DNA of 64,000 bases, from NCBI GenBank assembly GCA_030762175.1, contig CM060835.1, positions 85,958,001-86,022,000 on the forward strand, given 5' to 3'. The first letter of the stretch is position 1. Each line of letters opens with the position of its first letter. This document shows positions 33,809 through 45,564 of the stretch, piece after piece. The translations under genes were made by a program, and so were the position numbers. The notes beneath the pieces were generated by a model. The model worked only from the letters and a program-made list of their open reading frames with translations, had not been told where the DNA came from and searched no databases. This stretch comes from Metallyticus violacea. Taxonomy: Eukaryota; Arthropoda; Insecta; Mantodea; Metallyticidae.

Positions 33809-34837
33809 CATTAAAGGGGCTCTGTTAACATGTAAAAGAATAAATGTTAGATACATTCAATATTTTAAAGACAATGCCGAGAGTTTAAGCAATGAAAGTT
33901 GCCTCTTACTTTTGAATAAAATCCTATATTTAATAACATGCAAAGAAATAACTGTAACTTTATTTAGAATAGAAATAGTATATAGCCCTCTTGCTGAGCA
34001 TTTCCAGAGAATGCGCAATTAATGTTTATGAATGAATACCATGTTTTAGCTCAAAATGCAACCTGATACCTCGGTGGTTACGATGTCTGGCAGTTTCTTT
34101 GAACATTTATATGGACTATTTTTATTTAAGATGGTAGTGACGGCTTAAAAGCAGCTTTAAACTTTCATATGCGTCGGTAAAAGCACTGTCAGCTGTGTCA
34201 AACTTGCTGTTATGTATTTCAAAGGAGCATGGATGACAACAGAAACGCCTTATACGAAATATTTCATCGCCTCACAACACTTTAAAAGCCTTTCGTGCTG
34301 CAGTGTCAAACACTACTGCATTTCGGAAATATCAAAACCTTCATCAACGTTTGACAAAATATATGAACATTTGTAAAAGAAAATATGAGATTATGTGGGA
34401 CTGAAACAGACCAAGACCAATTCTTAAAGAAGAAAGGAGAAAGTAAGCATTCTGGCAAAATATTTTATACAAAGCTCCAAAATTGCTTCAGTATTCTAAT
34501 TATTTTATTTTTAGTATACAATCATCTATAAATGTTTTAAATCTAACAATAAATGTGAAAAGTTGCCTTGCTTGAAAGGAGTACTTCAGATATTATTATT
34601 TATTCCAAATTTTTTGGAAACAAAAAATAAATGTAAAAAAATGCCTCCATAAATACGCAATGATAATCCAAATGAAACATACTCCTTATAAGGCCCACTG
34701 AAAATTAGCTGCATTCGCTTAAGGAATATGAAAATATAAAAATCAGTAGCATTTGATACGTATCTTAATGTTGGATCAATTGTTATATTTAATTCATATA
34801 ACGTTTCTTCTTATAGCGTGTAATGAAACTATTATTA

Positions 34838-34838
<1 letters not shown>
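33809..34838. other. No gene seen
   Basis: AT-rich to mixed sequence with no recognisable element. Confidence 0.5.

Positions 34839-34875
<37 letters not shown>
34839..34875. repeat. (TTA)n microsatellite
   Basis: About 12 TTA units. Confidence 0.95.
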
Positions 34876-37203
34876 GTAATGTGGAGAGATTATCTATAGT
34901 ATCTATAGAAGAGGCTCAAACCAATGCAGTTTGTCTCCGAATTAAATTAAAATTTGATATTATGTTATTCTACAGAACAAGTTCTCAAAAACTACTACAA
35001 ATAATGAAGATGATAATGCAATAATATTACGTTCTCTAGAGATACACGCGAAACATGAGATGCGCATTACGCCATCCTGAAATGCTTGGAAGATTTGGGT
35101 GTGGTATGGGAATATCCAGCGAGCGTGGTAACAAAAGTATCAAATGACGATCAACATACGAAACCAACAAATCCAATGTATTACATGATCCGATTTCGTA
35201 AGAATATGATGAAGACGGAATTGGCACTTCGTCTTTATAAATTTATATTTTGTTTTATTTTTCTTTTTAGTATACTGTTGCTATTTTTAGTAAACGTTAC
35301 AAATTAAAAAAAGAAATAAGGAGAAAAAAGCAGAGAAAATGCCACCGCTGTTAATCAATTTGAACTTACTTATAATAAATAATAGATAATATAACTTAGT
35401 CACTTAAAGGAGGGGGGGGGGGAATGAAAAAAAATCTCTAAAAACAGAACGCACTCAAACAGTTTTACTGTTACCTACATCCTATAGCATCTTTATTAAT
35501 TCAAGGCAAATTCTGAGTGTTTTCGTTTATTTCGATTCCAAGACTTTGTTCTAGGCATTCCTTATATTGAATTATTTTGGATTTCCGACTATTTTCTTTT
35601 CAATTGCACCCCATTGAAATATTATCCGAAAAGACAATAGATATGTGCCTTTTGATATTTTTATTAAACTATTACAGTACGACATTTTGAAGTAAAATGT
35701 CAATTATGAAAACCGAGAAAAACACACGCTTTCTTATATATTTTAATAAACTTTTTTAATGTTACGCAGATTATTAGAAGTATTAAAATAAGTAGCAGTA
35801 ACGTTAGGGATATTAATTCACTGTTCTGACTAAAGACGTAAAAATATTCATATGAATTAGTAATGCTCTAGGAGTTTTTTTAGTGACTATGTTTGCACTT
35901 CATCTCTTATCACTTTAAGCGCGCTCCAAGATATGAGATAATTGTATATGATAAGAGAATCCTTTTAATATCAAATCTGGATTAATTTGTATATATTCTG
36001 TACTATATTGACGAACATAAAATATAACTTGTTCTATCATATGTTTCGATGTTAATGTCATTAATTTTTCCCTCTCATAGTGCTGGTTGACTCAGGCAAT
36101 GGATTTATACAATACAGTATGTTTAAAAAATATACTCATAATTTAAGGAAATATTTTTTACATATATACATACAAAATAAAATACATATTTTATATCAAA
36201 CATGGGTTTGGAAAAGCTTAGTTTCTGAGTCTTTAAGGCGTGTCTATAACGCTGCGCTCTTCAATAAATGTTCAAAATGCCATCTACTGCCTGAATATGT
36301 GGTCCCATTGTGTAATTACAACAATATTAGCCTTGACTTCCCTTCTCATCTGTTTGGAGATACAATTATTTCATATAATATATTTTATGTAAATTCGCTT
36401 CAGTATATTTGCTCAGATGTGATAAAGTAATGTGTTGGTCCATTCGTGCCATAAATATAAAATTGCCAAACATATTCGATGTTTACCACCAAATTCATGC
36501 AAAAAATGTAGGAACTTTTAATTGCAGCTCTATGCTCATTAGAACCTCCCCGTCAAGGATTGAGAGAAACGAGTCGGAAAATTGCTTGACCTGATAACGG
36601 AAACACATTTAATTTTCTCTGGTCGTTCCAAGCGAACAGGAGAGGGGAAGCTCGCATACCCACTCCGGCAAATTGGTTTCGTTAATCACTGCTTGTTACA
36701 GAGTCATCGAAACGCATCGAAATGACGGCGATTGTTTTAAGAAGGGGAATGATCAGCGCTATGTACGACATCGCGAGTTGGCAAATCCCAGCGGACGCAG
36801 TGCTTGGTAATCACTACGATCTGAATTCGTTATATCCCTCAATGAAAAAATGAACAGTTCAAGCTCCAGCTACTGCCGCACATATTTGATTTTTTTATTT
36901 ATTGAAGACTTTCACATGTGTTGCATTTAGTCTACAAAGTAAAGAACATTAGACGCCATACAATCACATGTAAGTACCATTTCTGACTTTTTGATTAGAA
37001 AATTACTGTGATTGTGCATTGCTATATTATTTTGGAAACTTCTTCTATAAAGGGAGTGAATTATGGATCGAAACAAATATTACATGAAGGTGAAAGATTA
37101 GCGGCGTGGATATTCCAATAATTCCAGAATTTCTTATAACTTATGACACAGTACCATGTTGAAATAAGATAAAAATGTATACATATGCACACTCGCATGC
37201 CTT
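34876..37203. other. No gene seen; GC-richer patch at 36540-36850
   Basis: Mostly AT-rich, with a run of 12 G at 35411-35422. The patch 36540-36850 is visibly richer in G and C than its surroundings. It has no long frame, repeat or splice signal that I can support. Confidence 0.4.
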
Positions 37204-37480
37204 CAGTCGGTCCTGGTGGTCCAGTGGCAATCATACTTGTCTCATAGACCCAAGGTCGCGGGTTCAAACCCGGTCATGGTAGATAGATTTTTGGGGCACA
37301 AAAATCTCAAGTATGGATGACTTCCTTCGGAAGGTGCAAAGGGGTTGGTCCGGTATCGAAGAGTTATGATACTTAAAAGAATCTCATACCTGAGTAAAAT
37401 TTATCGATCGTTTCACGACCCTGATTGAATGGGACGCTAATGACCAAAAGTTAAATAGTGCTCTTAAATAAAATAAAACC
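37204..37480 (+). mobile_element. SINE family A, diverged subfamily (A2)
   Basis: The head reads GTCGGTCCTGGTGGTCCAGT with CTCATAGACCCAAGGTCGC, the variant also seen at 7788. The body is strongly diverged (GCACAAAAATCTCAAGTATG and a rewritten middle), but the 3' end still reads TGAATGGGACGCTAATGACC. It is an older or distinct subfamily. No target duplication was found. Confidence 0.85.
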
Positions 37481-38170
37481 AAGTCTTACAAATTTCACTT
37501 AGAACAAACTACTTCACGAAACTACACCCTGCAATTAGGGGCAAACCTAAATCCCAGAGAATGCGAACATCTATTGTGCCATCCAGTTTATTTGGGACTG
37601 GTTTTCCTAGGCAAAACGATTCCATTAGGTGATAAATGAACTAAAAGTCCTTGAACTATGATACTGTAGGCGATCGGCAAAACATATAACACAAGCATAA
37701 TCTTATAATTGTTGTTTATGCAACTAATGTTTAATCTTCGTAATGGTGACATGAATGGAAGTTTAGTGAGTGATCGGAACTGAACGCGCTAATTTTCACG
37801 AGTGTTCAAAAGAAAAAGTATACACCTATTGCATACAACGTTTTATGCAATTTTTGCATTGAAATATTTTTTAAAAAATTGAAAATTTGCAAAACGTGAC
37901 GTAGTAGATATGATGTATTATATTGCAAGCGTTCTTAGTACACGTTTCTATAACGATGTTATTTTGTTTTTATTTTGAAGTATTCCAATGGAAATGGATG
38001 CTAATTCTGCAATGTTTGGTATTGAAAATATGGATATCATTCCAGAAAGAATTATAAAGGGAGAGGAGGTAGCTGAGGGTTTGTAAATTCCTCAAAAATT
38101 GTAAACTGTATACGAAAAGGAATGCGACATGTTTTGTATGTAGTTTTGTATATTGAGAAAAGATTTTTTA
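37481..38170. other. No gene seen
   Basis: AT-rich spacer with no recognised feature. Confidence 0.5.
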
Positions 38171-38260
38171 ATAGTGTTTAACGCCCGATTTTACTACTGA
38201 GGCACCATAGGCGGTGACACTGATGATACATGAGATGAAATGATAACTTGGGGAAGGATA
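38171..38260 (-). mobile_element. SINE family B, copy 8 (3' fragment)
   Basis: The 3' end of the family on the minus strand (TAGTAAAATCGGGCGTTAAA) is followed by the ATCATTTCATCTCATGTATC landmark. The rest of the element is absent. Its inner edge coincides with the start of the tandem duplication at 38245. Confidence 0.88.
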
Positions 38261-38593
38261 ATGGAGAATAGAGAAACATATTAATTTTATTAATGAAAAT
38301 TTTTGTTTGATGTTTTTCAGAAGTCGTAAATATATAATTATACAGTTTTTGATTATTAATATGACAAGTAACTTGAAATTTAGATTCTTAGATTTGTTTA
38401 TTATTTCCATTCGAGCATAACTTGGGAAAGGATAATGGAGAATAGAGAAACATATTAATTTTATTAATGAAAATTTTTGTTTGAATGTTTTTCAGAAGTC
38501 GTAAATATATAATTATACAGTTTTTGATTATTAATATGACAAGTAACTTAAAATTTAGATTCTTAGATTTGTTTATTATTTCCAGTCGAGCAT
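38245..38593. repeat. Recent 174-bp tandem duplication
   Basis: Copy 1 is 38245-38418 and copy 2 is 38419-38593, directly adjacent. They differ by about three substitutions and one single-base insertion, roughly 98% identity. The unit starts with about 16 bases of the family B SINE (AACTTGGGGAAGGATA) and continues into unique AT-rich DNA. Confidence 0.95.
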
Positions 38594-39167
38594 TTGTACG
38601 TCTTTGATGTTGTGTGTGCATTCAAAAGTAAAGTCAGTGTAGTAAGGCTAAGGAAGTTTTCTATTAGTATAATAGAGATTACTAATTGAAATGAAAGAAA
38701 TTGTAATGTGATTAATTAATTAGTTGCATTTTAAAGCTTCTAAGACAATGTTAATTAATTTTTGATGATGAATAAGTTATAGTGTTGTAGTTTCAAAACA
38801 TTTGTTTAATAAAATTATTCTTGTGTTTGAATGTTGGTATGCCTGTTAGGGTGACGATTTCAGCTTTTTCTTACAGGTACATTGTTTGAAATTGAGTTGT
38901 GAAGGCGGTGTGACTTCATGGAATACTAGTTGCAAGGAAAATATTTCTAGCACCTGTGCCAAAATTATGCTAGATATATAGCGTCATAAGAAGAGTGTTT
39001 TAATGCTAGAATTACATAAATCAAGAATACAGAGACAAACTGTAGCATTAACAACTTAAAAAAGAAGTATACGTGTCTAAAAATATCTGCCTGTTCAAAG
39101 GAGAAAATGTTTACTACGAGGGAAGTGTTCTAGCATCTGAACAAACATTGATTCATGGTTGACTTGG
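38594..39167. other. No gene seen
   Basis: AT-rich sequence with no recognised feature. Confidence 0.5.
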
Positions 39168-39432
39168 TTTATTTATTGACGCTCTTTAACATCTCAGGTC
39201 ATCAGCGTCCTATTCAGCTCAGGACATGAAACGGCCGACAAAATTTTGCTCAGAAACCTCTTCTTTCAGGCTTGAGGTTCTTTTTCGTGCCGTAAATGTA
39301 CGACACGGGACCTACGGCTTTACTTCCCTTCCGAAGGAAGGATTTTTACGCCCCGAAAAAATTCCATAGGTCCTGGCCGCGATCTTGTGTTTAGAAGGCA
39401 AGTATGGTTACCACTACACTACCAGGACAGAC
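39168..39432 (-). mobile_element. SINE family A, copy 7 (deletions)
   Basis: Nearly full-length minus copy. It lacks CCATACTTA next to the CTTCCGAAGG landmark and about 12 bases around the B box, so its internal promoter is broken. The head ends near CCAGGACAGACA. No clear target duplication was found. Confidence 0.92.
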
Positions 39433-41237
39433 ATTTTTTTTATACATACTTGCCCCTATACTTTCAAAAGATTTGAGTAGTGGCCGAAAATAATGTATTC
39501 ACACATTAATTGTGATTATCCATACTTAATTTTTTAAATTAGAATTTAATTATAATATAAATGTATAATATTATGGTGTCTAGAGATATCAGTAGTGGTT
39601 CCTACAACAACCATGTTGCCATGACGAAAATTAATGAAACAAAAACAAACGGAATGAAAATGGGAAACAAACATTTGACTCTTGATCATTCTGAAATGAA
39701 ATTGGAAGTTTTGGTTGTAAGAAACTATGAAAGATGTCTACAGTAGGAAATGGAAATGCTATGATAAATAATTCCTATGAGCAGTGTAGGTAATGTTGTT
39801 TCTGCAGGAGTTTGTGGCAACCAGACGTTTGTTATATGAAGAACTTAAAAGTTTACTTTCATATCTTCATATATCTGGTAATAAAGCTTTCAAGCAGAAT
39901 GTGTGTACTTTTTTGGGCCCCTCTGTATGTGCGGATTTGAGCTGTGTTGGTGTTACGCATGATCGGCTGCTAATTGCCGGCTCACACTGCTACTTAAAGC
40001 GAAGCATAAACAAATGGATAGCACGATGACAGTATAAGTGTTAAAATAACTTAGCTCTCAAAAATCCCACCTCAAAAACTAAATACAGAAGCCAAACAAG
40101 TAAACACAAAAAATAACGAAAAAAAAAAACCCACCGCGATAAGATCAATTTTTTTAAATAAATAATTGAAAATAAACAACCGAATGGCATTGGTATTTAC
40201 AGTGAGGTTATTTGAGTTGCGGGTCGCCTGAGCGCCGTAACTCAAATCACCGTAATGATAACCCACAGTGGTAATACATTAACTGCAGTTGGATAGGAGA
40301 AGTCTGTATTTCATCTAACTTTTCTTCTATAAGAACACGGTGTTTCGGAAAACGATTTTAATTGAGTGATCCTATTATTCGGAAAAATTTAACTAGTTGG
40401 CGAACAGTTTTTATAAAGTAAACACAATTGCCAGGATATTTTTTTGCAAATTGGCACACAATTCACACACAACGAAAGCACCGAACACCAACTAATCGAT
40501 GTCATATCCTCCCCCAAACTAATTACACGCTGGTATTTGCATAATAACTCAAATAAGCTCATATTTAAATGTGAACATTATTTATTATATTCTGGAGTAT
40601 TGTCTTCTACTTGTTAAAGGAGTGAATCCCTTATACAAGGGGTAGGCAGAAGTTAAATACTACAAAGAGTGGATGAAGAAAGTATATTTTGAGAACCATT
40701 GCTGTGTGCTATAAGATCTATGAAAAATTGGTCTTTTTATTATACGTTTAAAGGTGCATAAAATATTATCTAACACACATATATTATCATTTGATACCTC
40801 AAATGCAAATTTGAACAGGAATCTAATCTTCCCTATATTTTTAGACGGTCTCACACTGACATGATTTTCCGTCATGATAATTGCTTAGCCTAAGTTTCAA
40901 TTGTACCACAGTTATCGACATGAGCAACGTTAGTGCACAAAAGTTAATTGAAACAAGAGAAAGCAAATGACATGTCGGAGTCAGTGGCTGTCTCAAGAAG
41001 TCATGTAGAGTTACCTTATTCGTGTCTCAAGGCATTTCCAAGCTTCACATAGCATTTTACTTGAAAGCCATGCAAGGACAACAAACCCATTTCTGCGTAA
41101 AATAATTATAAAAAATTAAAAGTAAAAACTACTTAAGCGTACACCCATTGAAAAAAAAATAGTTATCCCAGATTCCACATATCGATCGGAAAACTTATGG
41201 GACGCTGTATTTGCAGAGATTGGCATATGCAATAGAC
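39433..41237. other. No gene seen
   Basis: Mixed AT-rich sequence. The small frames at 39561-40029 have no recognisable motif and overlap nothing repeated. Confidence 0.45.
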
Positions 41238-41491
41238 CGCCATTGGTGGCCGAGATCGTTAAGGCGCGGACTCGTGAGCGGGAGGTCTAGGGTTCGAATC
41301 CCGCCAGAGCCGTCCGGCCCGACGGATATTTTACAGGTTTTCCTCAGTCCTCATAAATGGCAAATGCCGGGGAGGTACCCTAAACTTAGGCCTGGATCGT
41401 TTCCTTTCTTAAACAATCCTTTCCCATATTCATTTCATATATCATCGGCGTTCACCGCCTCAGAAGTAAAAACGGGCGTTAAACACCATTC
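41238..41491 (+). mobile_element. SINE family B, copy 9
   Basis: Full-length plus copy from CCGCCATTGGTGGCCGAGAT to GGGCGTTAAACACCATTC, with an intact B box. It has a short deletion of GTGGTGC near the 3' end. It lies tail to tail with copy 10. Confidence 0.93.
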
Positions 41492-41499
41492 AAATTGTG

Positions 41500-41697
41500 A
41501 AAGGATAATTTTTTTTTTAAGAAAGGAAGCGTTCCAGTGAAAGTTTAGGTTACCTCCCCGGCATTTGCCAGTTATGAGGACTGAGGAAAACCTGAAAAAA
41601 AAAAAAACAGTTAGGGAGGAAGGTACTGGCGGGATTCGAACCCCAGACTCCAGCTCACGAGTCCGCACCTTAATGACCTCGGCCACCCATGGCGGTG
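41500..41697 (-). mobile_element. SINE family B, copy 10 (lacks 3' end)
   Basis: Minus copy with a full head (CCGCCATGGGTGGCCGAGGT at the right edge) whose 3' third is missing, so it starts within the T/A-rich middle only about 8 bp after copy 9 ends. The pair forms inverted arms of about 190 bp. Confidence 0.92.
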
Positions 41698-42535
41698 TAG
41701 AGTTTTAGGGAAGGGTAAAATTAGACGTTACATAAGCAGGTTATTTTCCTTTAATTTTCTCTGTAATGTTTTCATTACCTAATAAGCTACATAACTAACA
41801 CTCAATGGATGCAGAGTTACTAATGTTCATTACCTTCTCTATTTATATGCCTACATTAAATATAATTTCTTTTAGCTGTTTGTGATTCTGACCTGCAGAA
41901 TTTAGTGACAGTTCACGAGGGTAAAGTCAGTGGAACAAAGAGAAATATTTTAAAAGAAACTGTATGCAAAGTATCTGTTACATGTTCTCAGTAATCAATC
42001 AGTTAAATTAGTATCTGCTTTACCCAACCCTTACAACTTACTTTATACGGCCACTTTATGACACCTGTACAGTACATGAGCACCGGGAGAAAGGAATATG
42101 ATGTTAGCCTTTGAACCAGAAAGAGAAATTTATCAGACCAGTGAAAAAGTTATGATGTTCCTCCATCTTTCGTAGATTTGTAGGTAATAGTTTTTAGAAA
42201 AAAGAGACGTTTGGCAACTTCGCCTTCCTCTTGTAGCTACTGGAACGACATTACTGTGGGTTAAGAATTGTAGGTTCGCGGTTAGAGGGGAAATGTGACT
42301 GTTGCGCACTGAACGTCGAGAAGCGGCCGCAAATTATATTACTGGAATTGTAATATACAATACTGGTATTTAGTTCCTAAGACACTTCTTTTGTGTCTTT
42401 GTAATAAAAACAAATTTCTTTTAACTTTGAATTGAAGAGCTAAAGAAAATAAAAGTTTTGCTCTTAAACATTTACTATTACGTACTTAAAGAAACTTCAA
42501 ATAGATAAAATGATTTTTAAGTTGAATTATCAGTG
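41698..42535. other. No gene seen
   Basis: Mixed composition. A G/C-richer strip at 42190-42320 has no coding or repeat match. Confidence 0.45.
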
Positions 42536-43580
42536 AAAGAATGCTACAAGATCTCAACAAGCACAGTAAATCGGCGGTCTATCTAAGAACATAGAGAAAA
42601 CACAGATCATGATAAACAGCCAAGTAACGCCCGTTAGAATCAACTCAGCACTAAAATGCGTAACAGAGGTGTGTACTTAAGACAAATAGTTGCATTCTAG
42701 CATCATATGGGCAAAAATCAACAAAAGAATTTCCGCAGCATGGAGAGCATTTGGTCATTGAAATTCACATTGATGAACAATTTTTTGAGTCGAAAACTGA
42801 GATTAGACGTGCTGGACTCGTTCCCAACACTATTATATGGATTGTTGTTGATTTAATTTATTTATGGACGCTCTTTAACAGCTCAGGTCATCAGTGTCCA
42901 TTTCAATTCAGGGCGTGAAACGGCCGACACTTTTTGCTCAGAGGTCTCTTCTTTCAGACTACTATATGGATGCCAAACATGGAGCCTAACAGAAGTAGAG
43001 AAGAATAATATTAGCATCAGCCAATGTAAAATGGAGCGGAAAGTACTAGGGATATTCCTCATGGATAAAATATCATCTGTGGAATTAAGAAAGATGTCGG
43101 GACTAAATGACTTGGTTCAACGTGCAAACAGCCTGGGGCGGACATGTAGCAAGGCTACCAAGCAGCAGATGGGGATATATAGCTACCACATGGAATCTAC
43201 ATATTGGTAGGAGAGGAAGAGGGAGACTGAGAATGAGGGAGGCAACCCCCTAAAGGAAGCAGCCGGGACACACTGGATCAGCTTAGCACGGAACAGCAGT
43301 ACCTAGAAGAGCCTGGGAACAGAGTTGCAGAAAGACTAAAATGGCTGAAGCCAATAGGGAATATGATATTCAGCTTATAATACAAAAACTAACAGATCAG
43401 CAATTGAATCTTCAAGTTAAATTGTGCTAAACTTGTACTCGTAAAATAAGAAACTTATAGACTTACAACTCCTAGGGATAGTAGCACATATGGACTAACT
43501 CACTATATGAGAAATCAATGAGCTCCCCACTTGCGGAGGCCCTAGCCCTGATGGGACACAAGTGACTTAATTCAATTCAA
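42536..43580 (+). mobile_element. RTE-like LINE, degenerate 3' end
   Basis: Broken forward frames match the C-terminal part of an RTE-type reverse transcriptase protein. The first is MLQDLNKHSK near 42541, then EKTQIMINSQVTPVRINSAL at about 42595-42655. After a SINE insertion come YGCQTWSLTEVEKN at about 42964-43005 and QCKMERKVLGIFL near 43020, and finally GHVARLPSSRWG and GRRGRGRLRMRE at 43140-43240. This order (KT-x-VM, YG-x-TW, MER-x-LGI, GHVAR) is typical of the region after the polymerase core. A probable 3' UTR follows and ends near 43580 in an ATTCAA-type short repeat, as RTE tails do. Stops and frameshifts make it dead. It is split at 42843-42957 by a family A SINE. Confidence 0.75.
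42843..42957 (-). mobile_element. SINE family A, copy 8 (5' truncated) inside the LINE
   Basis: Only the 3' third of family A is present. ACTATTATATGGAT at 42829-42842 and ACTACTATATGGAT at 42958-42971 are a 14-bp target duplication with one mismatch. Removing the insert and one duplication joins the LINE reading at TLLYG and CQTWS. Truncation from the 5' end is the usual outcome of incomplete target-primed reverse transcription. Confidence 0.93.
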
Positions 43581-44177
43581 CTCAGCTATAGGTACTTAGC
43601 ACGCAGGTTAAAAAAAAACAGTTGAAAGTAGAGCTTACTCTACCGACAATCTTGACGTATGTTTGTTCGGTAGCCATAATCTAGTCACAGCTTTTCTCCC
43701 ACTGTTCTAAGTCATATCTTTAAAAATACAATCTTGCGGCACAGTGCAATTCCAACAGGGGGACCCAGATCCAACAAAATAAATAGGCAACTAAAAGCAA
43801 AATTTGTAATTGTATAAAACAAATATTACCAGAAAAACCACACAAATTGATGAAATTTCGTACAAAACAACTTGTAACATGCATTTCAATGAGGGTGCGA
43901 TGTACAAGAAGTTGACGATAGATAGGTTTACATCTTGCAGAGTAAGTTTGTTTACAAAGACTGGGAATGAAACAATAGAATGTTTTCTAATTAAATCTAC
44001 TCCAGTAAGTTCTTTGAAGTCATGAATCGTCATGTATATTATCTCAAGATAATCGAAATGTGTTTCTGTTTTATTTTGCTAAACTTGTAAACTACTTGGG
44101 ATAAAAAGCATGGCACGTTAACAAACGCGTTTAAACTCCACTTCCATTTACAGGTCTTTATTTTCTATGTGAAAAAG
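43581..44177. other. No gene seen
   Basis: AT-rich spacer between the LINE tail and a CA microsatellite. Confidence 0.5.
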
Positions 44178-44197
44178 CACGCACGCACGCACGCGCG

Positions 44198-44239
<42 letters not shown>
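44178..44239. repeat. (CACG)n / (CG)n / (CA)n compound microsatellite
   Basis: Starts with CACG units, passes through CG, then about 15 CA units, and ends at the TATA that the mariner used as insertion site. Confidence 0.96.
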
Positions 44240-44241
<2 letters not shown>

Positions 44242-45562
44242 CGAGGTCTCTTCAAAAAGTATCGCGAATTTTGAATTTCCGCGGACTACATATATTCGAT
44301 TTTCGATTGTTTTGTGGCGTTATGTTGGTACTCATGTCCCTCACTTACGTTAACAAGCTCGGCCATTTTGAATGTTCAGTTAATTGTTGACAGCTATTTT
44401 GCTTGGACGTGTTTTGGTTCGTCTTCGATTTTTGCCTATCCCAAAAAATGGAACAAAGAATCTGTATCAAATTTTGTGTGAAAAACAAAATTAAGTGCGC
44501 GGATGCATTCCGAATGTTGAATGTGGCATATGGTGAAGCTACCTTGAACCAAAGCAACGTTTATCGGTGGTATAAAATGTTCTCAGAGGGTCGAGAAGAT
44601 GTGAACAACGAAGAGCCTCCCGAAACCCCGAGTTCGTCAACAACAGACGAAAACATTGAAGAAATGAAGAAAATAGAATTGGCCAATCGTCGAATCACCG
44701 TTAGAGAAGTTGCTGAGGACCTAAACATATCGATTGGCTCATGCCATTCGATTTTTACCAATGATTTGCGCATGAGACGGGTCGCCGTACAATTCGTACC
44801 AAAGCTGCTCAATTTCGACCATAAACACCATGCATTAACGTTGCTAAGGAGCTGTTGAACTCTGTCCGCGACGACCCAAATTTGCTCCAAAGGGTCATAA
44901 CTGGTGACGAATCATGGGTTTATGGTTATGACGTGGAAACTAAAGCTCAATCATCCCAATGGATACTGCCACACGAGCCAAGACCGAAAAAAGCGTGCCA
45001 AGTTCGGTCGAATGTGAAGGTTTTGCTTACGTTTTCTTCGATTGCAGGGGCGTGGTGCATCATGAGTTCTTGCCACAGGGTAGAACGGTCAATAAGGAAT
45101 ATTACCTGCAAGTTATGCGCAATTTGCGCGAAGCAATCCGCCAGAAACGCCCGGATTTGTGGAAGAACAAAACTTGGCTCTTGCACCACGATAACTCCCC
45201 TGCTCACACATCGTTGCTTGTGCGCGAATTTTTGGGCAAAAATAACACACTAATGATGCCGCAGCCACCGTACTCCCCAGACCTGGCCCCCTGTGACCCT
45301 TTTTTGTTCCAAAAGCTGAAGAGGCCCATGAAAGAACGACTTTACGCCACGATTGAGGAGATAAAGACGGCATCGAAGGAGGAGCTGAACAAGATCACAA
45401 AAAACGATTTTTTAAAGTGCTTCGAGGATTGGAAAAAACATTGGCACAAGTATATAATATCTGGTGGGGTTTCTTTGAAGGGGACAAAATAGATATTCAT
45501 GAATAAATAAATATTTTTTGAAAAAAAACACAATTTTCGCGATACTTTTTGAATAGACCTCG
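44242..45562 (+). mobile_element. Young mariner transposon, nearly intact
   Basis: A 1321-bp element with terminal inverted repeats of about 28 bp (CGAGGTCT then C or A, then TTCAAAAAGTATCGCGAA) and TA duplications at 44240-44241 and 45563-45564. Length, ends and coding content are those of a complete mariner. The two ends differ at about two positions. It inserted at the end of a CA/TA microsatellite and is by far the best-preserved DNA transposon in the window. Confidence 0.96.
44448..45492 (+). pseudogene. Mariner transposase with two single-base frameshifts
   Basis: The transposase cuts and rejoins the element at TA sites. The likely start is ATG at 44448 (MEQRICIKFCVKNKIK), since the frame upstream of it is short and T-rich. 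The N-terminal half carries two helix-turn-helix regions (NVYRWYKMFSEGRED; RITVREVAEDLNISIG) and ends near PKLLNFDHKHH. The catalytic part has TGDESWVYGYD (first Asp), LHHDNSPAHTS (second Asp) and YSPDLAPCDPFLF (third Asp), with 34 residues between the last two: DD34D. A one-base loss near 44831 and another near 45035 move the reading frame. There is otherwise no stop over about 348 codons, the normal length for mariner. This copy cannot make full-length enzyme but decayed very recently. Confidence 0.93.
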
Positions 45563-45564
45563 TA

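Noticed and set aside
35405..35425. G runs as functional G-quadruplexes (also 12264-12278 and 56519-56530)
   Set aside because: Single homopolymer runs without four separated G tracts. Best treated as low complexity.
38168..38621. Two similar small proteins (KNLNFKLLVILIIKNC)
   Set aside because: Produced by the tandem duplication of AT-rich DNA, not by a duplicated gene.
41211..41540. 109-codon open frame on plus
   Set aside because: It lies across two family B SINEs and is a translation of repeat sequence.
44169..44390. Frame rich in HTHTHTHT at the mariner left end
   Set aside because: Translation of the CA/CG microsatellite and the mariner terminal repeat.
44947..45373. Minus-strand frames inside the mariner
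   Set aside because: Antisense shadows of the transposase coding region.
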